From NCBI GenBank assembly GCA_003117195.1, contig BDSI01000021.1, positions 992,001-1,056,000 on the forward strand: DNA of 64,000 bases, given 5' to 3'. The notes under the pieces were generated by a model. That model searched no databases and was not told the DNA's origin. It saw only the letters and a program-made list of their open reading frames with translations. Both the position numbers and the translations under genes were made by a program. The DNA comes from Eudorina sp. 2006-703-Eu-15 (Eukaryota > Chlorophyta > Chlorophyceae > Chlamydomonadales > Volvocaceae). Below, in pieces: positions 43,359 through 55,200 of the stretch (position 1 is the stretch's first letter; each line of letters opens with the position of its first letter).

Positions 43359-46249
43359 ACTGCGCCGTTGCACTTTGGTAAAATAATGTCCTGTTAGTGA
43401 CCCTGGCAATTAACAGTGGTGTGAGAGACCCGTCAATTATGCTCACTTGGAATATAAAACAGCAACGTATGGAACGCAGCAACTACACATGTCGATTAAA
43501 ATTTTGAAGCACAACCTTCGGTTCTATTGCTAGAATGTTGCGGTACAGCAAAATACGGAGCCAACCGCTATGTGACATCCTCCGACATCATGGCGAGTTG
43601 GACACATCCCTAGCTTTTGCACCCTCTGTGGTTCCGCGTTGCCATAGGTGTACTTATGTGGATGGAATGAATACAACGGCGCCATGATGCATCCATGTTG
43701 CAGTGTCATAGAAATTTGACCGTTGGTGACAGGGACCTGTGCCTTTTTGCATTATCGTAAATGATGCACCAATATGTTAAAGTCCTTTGTCTCGCATGCT
43801 TGACTCTGCAGGTGCAGTTTGGGTCGCTGAGTTCACAGGCCCATCATACTGAATGCCGGCTTTCCTATGTATTGTTTTTCTCAGACGACTTCTAACGCTT
43901 ATTATATAACTCCTTACAGCTTGGGGACTGAAGATACCAGTAATCGTAATTATTGTTTAGAAGTGGCGCATCTTGACGCACTTCCCCTCCGCACCTGCCT
44001 GTGCCGATGCCATACCCGGTAGTAAAACGTCACAGCTGGCACGTTGCAGCAATATTCGCCCGCTCGGCATGTACAAACGCGTCGGCCGCGCCAAGCCGCT
44101 CCTTGCCCGCCAACGCTGACAGGCAGAGCCCCCGCCGCGCTAAACCTCCAAGCAACAAGAGGCAACCCGCTAGCCTTCCCTCATAGACACGCAAATTATA
44201 CCCAAGTTTCGTTCATTTCTATGGCGCCGCCACGGCATCGTCGCAACAGTTCGCCTTGGTACTTATCGCTGCTTTCGTACGGCTGTGCCGTAACTCCGGC
44301 CCCAGCGCACCCGCCCGGCGAGCCCCGCTCTCCTCCTCCTCTCCCCCTCCTCCTTCCGCCTGGTCGCTTCTGCCCTGTGCCCTCCTGGCCCCCAGACGTC
44401 ACCTGCCGGGACGGGCATGTCGCAAGTACTCCACCACCACTACCACCACCCTCCTGTCACCACTCGCATTGCTTGTCACGTACACTACCACACCGTCTCC
44501 AGGGAACCACATCCAGGGAACCACATCGCAATACAACGAAGCTGTATGGTCTTGACGTATATATCTGGCGTGCGCAAAGCGCTTCAGTACAGCAATCACA
44601 GCAAGCGTGGCGCCTCTCGTCGTCTCCAACTGTCCAACACCACTCCCCTCACCCTTCCCCAAACCTTGGCGTCAGCTGCTCCCCTCCCAAGTCCCCAAGC
44701 CCAAGTCCCCAACGCTCACGCCCCAGTCATGAATGTGCTTTGCCAATGGAGATAGGCTCCCGCCCCGACACCCCAAACACCCCGCAACCCGGACAGAACC
44801 AGGAGTGACGCAACCTGGACGTCCTGTTGTCCTGTCCTGCATCATGGCCGCATGCAGCCGCTCACCGCCGCTACGCCGCCGCCCTGCTCCACACGATGGC
44901 CCCCCCACCCACACACCCACACACACAACCGGTGGCAGCCTCCTGCCACCGACCCGTAGCAAGGTAGCATCCTGCCGCCGACCCAAGGAATGGCCGGCCC
45001 CCTGCGAACGGCACCTGGCCCACAAGCGAACCGTCGAAGCAGCTGCGCGCGCCGTTGTCCCTCGTGTCGCACAAGAATGGAGCTCAGCAGGACGACAACC
45101 CGCGTACCCGCCCCGCCAACAAGGCCCCCAAAGACACACACGATTACCGTAGACAAGTACACAAACACAACACACCAACTCGAACACGAAACACAAACAC
45201 AAACACGCAGTTTGGTTCCGGAGGCAGGAATTTCTCGCCACCTACGCACACCCACCTGCCCGCCCAGCGAGCTGACCGCAGGAGCTGCAGCAAGCCTCGT
45301 CAGCGGTGCACCGCCGCGCCGCACCGACTACCCACCGCTGGCTCCCGAGCCACCACCGCTGATCACCCCCACCCCCCGCGAGCAGGTGCCCCGCTGTGCC
45401 CGTTTCTGTATTACCCCTGTGCCGACACCGCCCCCTACCGGTATCTCAGTGTGTGGTGTTATGAGGGGTTCGGCCGTCACCGAGGGTCACGCGAGGGCTA
45501 GTGTTAACCTGATCCAAACACAGCGGCCCGGCGCAGACGAACAATCGCGGCTCCCATCGCCACATCAAAACCCGCGGTGCGATGGTCCCTCGGGCGCAGC
45601 GCCGCCCCTTGCTGCCCGGCCGCTCCCATGCCGTACAAGTTCAACCTTGTACGAGAGCGACAGCATGTCGCCAGGCGTCGCACGGCTTTTGCGCGGCTCG
45701 GACAGGCTGTTCTCCTGCGCGCGACGAGACGAGGCGCCCGCCTCGCAACGCACTGGCACAGTTGCCGTACACGTCCGTACACAGGTTTCGCAGGGCCCAT
45801 GTGAGCTTGTCGGGCATCCAACACTGACCGACCATCTGTCGCCGTCACTGCCCGGCCGCGTCACATCGCAGCCCCGCCCCCTCGCCGCAACCAACCGGCC
45901 CAGCGTACTCCGTCCGAGGCAGTCTCCCCGCCCCTACGCCTCGCTCCCGCAGCGCCTCCCATACATGGATGGTGCTTGTGCCAAGCCCGTTTGAATATGG
46001 CGACCGTCCCGTGGGTCGGCGAGGTAGTGCAAACCCACCACACCACCCCGTGACCGCTCTCGGCGCTCCAACGCCGCGTCGCGTGGCCGCATCTACCCAC
46101 TCCATCCACTCGTCCGTACATCCCCCGTCCGTACATCCTCAGGGCTGTGCGACGCTGACAACGACTTCTCAACCCTATCACATCGGTCTTCATCACTTAA
46201 CAACCCGCATTAATACCTAGAACACACTGGCGTCTCACCGGGCAACCCA
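43359..46249. other. Intergenic region, no supported gene
   Basis: 2.9 kb between two minus-strand genes. 43359-44000 is AT-rich and should include the promoter of the 141-residue protein gene. 44200-46249 is C-rich on the plus strand with several overlapping open frames (for example 44044-44808 and 44990-45994) of Pro/Thr/Arg-rich composition and no recognisable domain. Part of it is probably the 3' UTR of the kinase ending at 46250. Confidence 0.45.
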
Positions 46250-49200
46250 TTACATCACCTCGGCAACGCCCTGGAGCCCGCCACCGCCGCCCGGCCACCC
46301 GCCCGCCGCCGCGGCGGCGCTGGCCGCCGCCATGGCCGTCGTAGCTTCTGCCAGCTTCTCGCCGATTCGGCGGAAGGAGGGGCGCTGCTTGGGGTTTCCG
46401 CACCAGCAGCGCGACGCCAGCGACTGGTACCACACGGGGGTGCCTTCGGGCCAGGGCGGCCGCACGCCGTCAGCGATGATGGTCTGCAGCAGCTTAATGG
46501 GGGTGCCCGCCAGGTTGGAGAAGGCCACACTGCCCGTGTACAGCTCCCACCTGCAGCGCGAGGGTCAAGAGAGAGGGAGAGAGGGAGAGGGTCAGAGAGA
46601 GGGCGAGAGGAAGGGCCACCCCCGCACCCGTCATTCCGGACCCACATGAGGATACCGAACATGTAGACGTCGGCACTGCGGCCGAAGCGCTCTCCGCGGT
46701 GCACCTCCGGCGGCAGGTACGGCAGGATGGCGCTGCGGTTGCGCTGCAGCAGCTTCCGCACCGTCTGGCTGCCCTTGGAGTAGCCCACCACCGTCATGCC
46801 TGCGCACGGGACGGTTGGGTCGGTTGGGTCGGTTGGGTCGGTTGGGTCGGATGGCACCCAACTCGCTATAAAATGAGCGGCGACGAGGGACGCGCGCCGT
46901 CCCCCCCACCGGCGCCTCTCACCGCATTCCGCATACCATCACCCTCGACACACTTATGTGTACATACGCCACTTCGCTTCTCGCGGCTAAGTTATCTTTT
47001 ATACTACAGATGGGGTGCATGGTGTCACGTGCGTTCACATCCATCGATGTGTTTTCGGCTCGTTTAGGCCGTACATGACCTGGTTAGCGGCTCTTAAGAG
47101 GACAGCTCCCACCCTGCAACCAACTAACCAACTAACCAACTAACGAACCAACAACATACACACGCAGCTATGCCCCTTGCACGCCACGCACTCCTGTTCT
47201 TCCTGCCTGCCCGCCTAAAGAGCACACGCACGCCGGGATGGAGGCGGTCGCCGGCTGCACTGCCTCAGCTCGCGGCGCATGCAGCTCTTCCGCGAGCACA
47301 CACTCCTTGGTTCGCCAAACATTGACATTCACTGGGGCACGGCATGGCGCTCCCCACACCCGGCGGGACCCCACACCCACATCCCCTAGCGTCCCAGGCC
47401 CCAGCCGCCTGCGCACCCACATCCCAGGCCCCGGACCCACACACCCCTGCGCACCCACATCCCAGGCCCCGGACCCACACACCCCTGCGCACCCGCGTCC
47501 CAGGCCCCGGACCCACACACCCCTGCGCACCCACATCCCAGGCCCCGGACCCACACACCCCTGCGCACCCACATCCCAGGCCCCGGACCCACACACCCCT
47601 GCGCACCCGCGTCCTTGATCTTGACGATGACCTCGCTTGTGATCGGTCGCCCCGGGTGCGGTCGCTCGGGCCGGGAGAAGCGCTCCAGGTCGCCACAGCC
47701 GCTGGACCCCGACAGGAACGCGCCGGCGGCGCTGCGAGTACGGCTGCCGCAGCTGGCGCCGCCGGCACCGCCGCCGCCGCCGCCGAACAGTTGGGCCCCC
47801 TGCACGCTGCCGCCGCCGCCGCTAGTGCTGTACAACGCGCGATTCGGCGTCGGCGTGGGGGATACCCGCGGCGTCACGGACTCGCCGCCGCCGCCGTGGG
47901 TGCGCTCGTAGTGGCCGGAGCTGACGCGGCTGCAGGCGCCGGCGCCGCCGGCGCCGCCACCGAAGCCGCCCAGGCTGTGGTGCGGCATCGCCAGCAGCAC
48001 GTTCTCGGGGCGCAACTCCCCGTGCGGTAGCCCTGCTGAGTGGAGCGCCGCCATCCCGGCCACGACCTGAGACAGGATCGACAGCAGCAGCGACACCGAC
48101 GGCGTCACCGAGGCGGCTGCGGCGCCGCCGGCGCCGCCGGGGCCGCCGCTGTAGTTGGCGGCGTTGCCGCCACTGTTGGAGCCGCAGGTCAGGGCCAGAC
48201 CCGGCGACGAGTCCACCGGGCCGAAGACGTTGTCGCCGCCGGACGCGGGGCCTGGGCCGAGCAACGCCGCCGCTGTGAAGGCGCCCTGCGCATGGGGGAG
48301 GTGCGGATGGCCGCCGGAGAGGTGCAACCCGGCGGCGGCGAAACCGCCGCCGCCGCCGCCGCCGGGGATGTGACCCGTGGGTGTGCCCGGATGGCCGCCG
48401 TCGCTGGCAGTCGTGGTCTGGCTGTTGACGTACGTGTACGGCACCGCGGCGGCGAGCTGCTCACCGATGGTGAGCCCGCCGCCGCCGCCGTCGGCCGCCG
48501 CCGCCGCCGTCGGGACGAGCATGCGCTTCTGCAGCGCCTCCCTGAGGCTGACCGACGGGAAGAGCTCCAGCATGAGCGCCATGCCGCGCTTGAATTTCTC
48601 CCGCCGCGGCAGGACGGCAGTGAGGTACACGCCCACCCCTGGCGCCTCCACCGCGCCGGCACACGCCAGCAGGTCGCTGATGGTGTGGCCAACCACGTTG
48701 AAGGGCTCCGGACCCATGCCGTACTGCTGCTGCAGCAGCATCAGCAGCTGCTGCTGCTGTTGTTGCTGCGCCAACAGCAGTTGCTGCTGCGACTGCGCGT
48801 GGCCGTGGGCGGCGGCGGCCGCGGCGGCGCCGCCGGCCGCCAGGCCGTTGCCGCCGCCGCCGCCGCCGTGCGTGATGAAAGAGCCGCCGGCGCCGCCGGC
48901 CCCGGGCGGCGCCCGGTGGCTCTTCCCCGTCACGACCTCGTAGACCAGCGGGTACACCAGCAGCACCCGCAGCACGTTGGGGTGCCGTACGGTGCTCAGC
49001 TGCTGCTGGGCGGCGATGGTCAGCGCCTCCGACTCCAGGTGGCCTGGGGCGGACCGCGGGGGGGTTACGCCGTCAGCAACTCTAGACACCAGCATACTCC
49101 AAAGCTCCAAAGGCTTGCCTTCCGCAACAAAAGCCACGGAACGTCCCCCCCTGCACCCCCGGACAGCCCCCCCGGTCCCCAACCCAGCCCGTACCCGGGT

Positions 49201-52200
49201 ACCCCCACTCCCCGCCCCCGACCGCCCCAACCGCCCCGACCGCCCCAACCGCCCCAACCGCCCCAACCGCCCCGACCGCCCCGACCGCCCCCAACCGCCC
49301 CAACCGCCCCAACCGCCCCGACCGACCCCCGACCGACCCAGCCCGTACCCCCACTGCCCACTGCCGCTCACCGGGCCGGCCGTCCATGGAGAGGTACGAC
49401 CGCATCATCTTGATGACCACCGCCCGTCCCCGGTACGCCGCCAGGTACACGGAGACGTTGCGAGTACGGTGCATGTCGTACAGAATGTCGACGAGCTCCG
49501 GCCAGCCCTGTGGGAGGGGGGGCACGTGTCGGGCGGCGAGGAAGAGTGAGGGAGTGAGAGAGGAGACGGGAGAAGAAAATGAGTGGGCGAGAAAGTGAGT
49601 GAGAGAGAGAGAGAGAGACACATACACAGGGAGGACCGTCGTTTCCAAGGAGTGAGAGTTCCGAGGAGTGTTGCTTCAGCCGTGCCGAACGCGACGCCCG
49701 ACGAACCTGCCTTGCACCTCGACACCTGCCCACAACACCAGTGCCGACGGACCATCGGGGACCCGGGGGCCGTGCAGCCGCGCGCGCCGCTGCTCCTCCT
49801 CCTCACCCTCCTCCTCCTCCTCCTCCTCCTCCTCTGACTGACCCACATCCGGAACCAGTCAGCCACGCACGCGCCACCCGCACTCCTGTGCCCCTGTGCC
49901 CCCGGGGGCTTCCCTCCGGACTTCTTTGTTTTTCTTGGTGTTAGCCCGCACGCCCGCTCATTTCTCAGCCCCCATCCACGTAAACGCCCCCGGGTCCGGG
50001 TCGGCTGTCTTGCCCTCTGAAGACACCCCTTCTCCCGGCGGTCAGGACTCGCCCGCTGCAGACACCTCCTCCCCCATTCCTTCTCCTACCCCTCCTCCGG
50101 TGCCCCACCTGCAGCTCTCGACTGCTGCCGCTGATCTCCTCCCCGTCCTCCGGCTCCCCTTCAGGGACGTCCGGGGCTGCCGCCGCCGGCTCCGCAGCGG
50201 CGGCGGCGGCGGCGCCTCCGTCGGTACCCGCCGCCGCCGGGCTGGCCGTCCCTCGCGAAGAAGCTGGACCGGCGATGGGCACGGGGAGAAATCGCCGCGA
50301 ACCTGTCGTACCGGACACCGGCGCGTCTGCGCCCCCGCGGGAGGGCCATCCTTCCTGGGGGACCTGCAGCGGCGGCAGCGGCGGCGGCGGCGGCGGCGGC
50401 GGCGACAGCGACCTCGGAGCCTGGTGCGGCTCGCTGCTGCCTTCGGGCCGCTGCGCCGCGCTGCTCGACATGCCAGCGCTATCCGGCCCGGGATCCGCCG
50501 CCGCCGCCGCCGCCGCCGCATAAGCAATCGCCGCCGCCGCTGCTGCTGCCGCTGCCGCCGCCGCCGGCGTGCCCGTACGATCCTGCGTGTCCGCCGGCAG
50601 CCTGAAGCTCAGGCTGCCGGGGCTGGTGCTGGGCGGATCGGCTGGGGGCGTAGACCAGGCCATGGCGGTAGCCGCGCCCGGCGGCTCCGACGACCCGGTG
50701 CCGCCGCCGCCGCTGCCGCCGCCGCCGCCGCTGCCACCCAGGCTCCCCACCCCCGCGTGCTCCGGCGGCACGCGGTGCCGCGGCGACGACGCCAGCGTGC
50801 CGCCCGGGCTCCGCTGCCCGCCGCCGGGCCCTGCCGTACCCCCCGCCGTCGTCGGCCCGTCGTCGCCGTCCGGCAGCATGAACCCGGCGTACTCAAGCAC
50901 CTGCGCCGCCGCCGCCAGCGCCGCCGCCGTCTCCCGGTTCGCGGATGCGCCGGCGGCCTGCTCGACGCTGCGGCTCGGCAGCTCGAAGGACGGCCGCAGC
51001 GACGAGGCGTTGGAGTTGAGGCTGTTGCCGGTGGTGGTGCGACGCACGCGGCCGCGGCCGCCCGCCCCTGGAGCGCCCATGGCGCCGTGGGAGCGGCTGC
51101 CGCGGAGGTGCTGCGCCGCGGGCGGCTCCGGGTCCTCCGACAGCACGTCGTACCACTCGTGTCGCAGCTTCCCCACCAGCTGGCTGAACACCGCCCGCGA
51201 CAGCATGGACGCCAAGTCGCCCCAGGCCGCCCGGCTGAGCATCAAGTTCAGCTCGTTCCTGCGCATGAGGGGAGGTGGGGGCGGGGTACAGGAAATGGGT
51301 AGACATGTTCAAACAGGGGGCGGGGTAGGGACCTGGTGGGCGTCCCGGTTGTGTTTTCGCAACCGGGACCAGCCACACTCGAATGCTTCCAGGAAACGGG
51401 TGCGGACGGGCAGGGCAATCGCCCCCACCGGCAATCCCGGCACCGGCGCGCAGAGGGGCGGGCGTTCCAGGAGGACCCCCTCTCGCGACGCGTGCAGCTC
51501 ACAGGTGCACTGGCCCTTGCGGGAGCGCAAGGTCGACCCACGGGTCGGCCGAAAAGGCTGACAGCCACCGACGTGGCGACGTGTTGGGAACCCAAACCGG
51601 ACCCCGGGGTCACAACACTAACCCTCAACACGCCGTCAAACCCCAACGCCGCTCACCCGCGCCCCTCTCTCCCCCCTTTCCGCCCCCACCGGCCCGCCCG
51701 CGCCCCCCTCCCTAACCCCCACCAGCCCGCCCGCGCCCACCTCCCTAACCCCCACCGGCCCGCCCGCGCCCCCCTCGCTAACCCCCACGCCGGCCCGCCC
51801 GCGCCCCCCTCCGTAACCCCCACCAGCCCGCCCGCGCCCACCTCCCTAACCCCCACCGGCCCGCCCGCGCCCACCTCCCTAACCCCCACCGGCCCGCCCG
51901 CGCGCCCCTCATCCCGCAGCCGCGACGAGCCCCACCTGGCGAAGACGTACACGCAGCCCAGCGAGCGGCAGCGGTGCACGAGCGGCAGGATGACCAGCGT
52001 GCCCGCGGTGGCGGGGCGGGTGTTGTTGAGCGCCAGGTCGCGGGCCACCATGCGGCCGCCGCCGAAGTACTGCAGCGCGTCCTTGATGATCATGATGTCG
52101 CCCGCCTGCAGCAGCAGCAGCAGCAGCCGAGTTTCGGGGGGCGGGAAGGAGGGAATATATAGGACATTGGTAGACATGTTTGTACTTGGGGGGCCGGGAA

Positions 52201-55200
52201 GGAGGGAATATATAGGAAATTGGCAGACATGTTTGTACTTGGGGGGGCGGGAAGGAGGAAAGGAAAATGTCAAGCAGGTCAAGCGCTGATGGTGATCATG
52301 CAGTTGCCGTACATGCCGTGGTGCGTACCGCACGGAGCCTAGTACGGCAGCAATTGAGTGCCGGAGCTCTGCCCAAAAGCCCCCGACGATTGTGCACATC
52401 AGCGGCATCAGCCTGCCGTGCCAGGCTTTGTTTGCATCCCTCCGCGATGTCGCGTGGCGCACATACAGGGGCAGCGCTGGCACGTCAGGAGCAGGTGGCC
52501 GGCGGCGGATTTCTTCGCAACAGTACGGCAAGTGTCCGCCAGCCTAAGCCGCCGCCTCCCTCGCTGCCTCGCCTCGTCCTCCCTCGGACCAACCGTTCCG
52601 TTCCCCCGTCCTCCGCGAGGTGTCCAGACGGTTCCAGCAGCGGGGCGGCCAAGACCACAAGTGAGCGGCACACAACTGTTGTAAAACCCTCTCCCCCCTG
52701 GGCGTTCACGCTTTGAATCCCTCCACCGCATCCATGCACCTAACCTCCGTTTCCTCTCGAGCTCACTGTCTTGGCTCTGGGTTTTGGGTTTTGGTTTTGG
52801 GTTTTGGTTTTGGTTTTGGGCTCGTCGCTCGTTTGAACCCCTTTCACTCACCCAAGTCGTGCCATCAACACCCCCCCCCCACACACACACACACACACCT
52901 CCCCTTCCGCTCCGCAGATGCAACCAAGGCTTATCAACCCTTCCCTCCAACCCCCTCCCCCACGTCTACCAATTTCCTATACACCCCCCCCCATCCGGAC
53001 TCACCTCCAACACGCTCATCAGCAAGGTGCTATCCGTCGAGATCTTGACACAGTCCACCGGAGGTGGCTCCGGAGCCACCCCCGAGCTCTTGTTCTTCCC
53101 CCGATCGCTGCCCCCCGGCTGCGGCGACATCGCTTTGCTGCCGTCGCTGCCGCAGCCGGCCCCGTTCTGGTGGATGCCCCGCCGCCCCTGCTGCGCGCCG
53201 CCGCCGCTGTTGCTGCTGCTGCAGCCGCTCGTCTGGTCGTCCACGTCGAGCGTCGTACCCAGCACCATACAGTCCGTGGTGTCGTACCATGTTGCCGTAC
53301 CGCCACCGCCGCCGCCGCGGCCGCCCGCCGCCGCTGGGTGCGCCGCGGCAGCGGCCCGGTCGCCGGGTCCCGGCGGGCCCGTCAGCACCAACCCCCGCTC
53401 CGCCCCCAGGCTGTTCTGCGACCCCAGCACCAGACCCGCAATCAAGGAAACGCCGGAACCGCTGGGCCCCGAGGAGCCAAACGCTATCAACGGGCCGGCA
53501 GCGGTGGCGCCGTTACTCGCGGTGCCGTTGCCGTTCGCGTAGGCGCCGCCGCCGCCGTACGGCCTCATCAACGCGGGCCCGGGGCCAAGCCTTCCGGAGA
53601 CCTGCAGCAGCGGCGCCGCGTACACCACCGCGTGCTGCAGCCGGGACGACACGAGCGCCAGCCGTACTTCCGGCAGTGCCGTACCGGGCCCGGCGGCGCC
53701 GTCGGCCAGGAAGACCGGCATGTCGTACGTGAACGCACGCGCCAGGCCGTCCAGGTTCGCGGCGCCGAACAGCCGCGAGTAGAACGACGCGCGCGCGGTG
53801 GCGCGCGTGGTGGTGATGGCGCCCGCCGCCCAGCCCGTGATGAGCGTCATCGAGCCCGCCCAGAACTGCTTCGACCAGTCCAGCGGCTCTGTGGAACCGA
53901 AGCTGAGGCAGCCGATGACGGTTCCGGAGCCGTTCGTGGCCGTGACCGGCAGGCAGGCGAACGCGCGCAGGCTGCGCTCGCGGTGCAGCAGCTGCCAGTC
54001 GATGGGCCAGGCGGACACGGGCAGGCCGCCGGTGGGCGCCCGGTCCTCGAGGGACACGGGCGCCGGCGGCTGCGGCGGCTCCGCCGCCGAGTTGGGGCCC
54101 TGCCCCGCCAGGGCCGGCGCCAGGTCCTGGCCGGTGCTGGAGACCGCCGTGGAGACCTGCCCCGCCGCCGAGTGCTGGCTGTGGGACATCCGCGGCGGCG
54201 AGCCGGCGGCGCCGGCGGGGGGCCCGGCGACGGCCACGGGCGCGGAGGTGCCGAGGCCGGCGCCGCCGGCTGCCTCGCTGAGCAGGAGGGGGGTGTTGCT
54301 CAGCGTGGCGGCCTCGATGGAGGTATCGGAGCCGCGGAGCAGGTGCGGGTCGGACAGGCCCACCTGCCGATGAACGGGCGCGGGGTGGCGGCGCGCGGGG
54401 ATTGAGCGTGTGAGGCATCGCGGGGGCGGCATGGGGGACCCCGAGGGAGCGGTAAGTCCACGTGCCAAGACAGGTGCCAGCAGCAGGCGCGCCACACAGA
54501 CACAGACCCGTGTCGGCAGCCCCGCCCCGCCCCGCCCCGCGCCGCCTCCCACTAGGAGCCATTGCTCCTGAGTCCATCGGCGATCCGACCGGTATTGCGC
54601 ATTCCTTTTCCTATAACTTATGATACCCCCGTCATGAGCCACTCTCGGATGACCTGTGGGTGTTATCGGTCCGCTGGGTGCACGGCGTTGTGGGAAGGGG
54701 GGTAATTGGAAAAGAGTAGACATAATTTTATGCTTGCGCTGGTGCCAGGGCAACGGCCCGATGTTCACACGGTACAGTACCGTTGATCGCCAGTGGGAAG
54801 GAGTGGGGGGACTGGCCGCGTCCCAAGGGGGTTCCGACCTCCGGGCCCCCCGAATTGTCGACGGGCTGGATGTGTCTGGGCGGTTTCTGTATAACCCCCC
54901 GACGCACCTCCACCGCCGTCATCCCAGCGATGCTGTTGGTGGAGCTGGTCCGGGAGGGAGGGCCCCGTGGCGGGCCAGCGCCCTGCGGCAGCCCGCTATT
55001 GGTGCGGCAAGACGAGAAGGAGCACGTGCCAATCTTGCTCTCCACGACGTATGCCGAGCCTACGGCGATCAGGCGGAAGCGCGGCGAGGGCGGGCGCCGG
55101 CGCCGGGGCCGGCGCGGGCGGCGTTTGGGTTGGTGGTGCGCGTTAGGACCAGGGCGGGGGAGGGTTCAGGTTCGGGTGTGGGCGTGTAGGTTCGGGGTGG

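Noticed and set aside
44044..45994. Long Pro/Thr/Arg-rich plus-strand frames
   Set aside because: Several frames are open at once across the same C-rich sequence. This reflects base composition, not coding.
47386..47606. Continuation of the kinase frame through the 38-bp repeats
   Set aside because: The frame stays open but gives Gly/Val/Cys-rich repeats with no kinase activation segment. Splicing at 47607 to 46799 restores DAG, the activation segment and PPE in phase.
48040..49413. 457-codon plus-strand open frame rich in Arg
   Set aside because: It is a shadow of the large kinase exon 47607-49043 and its neighbouring minisatellite.
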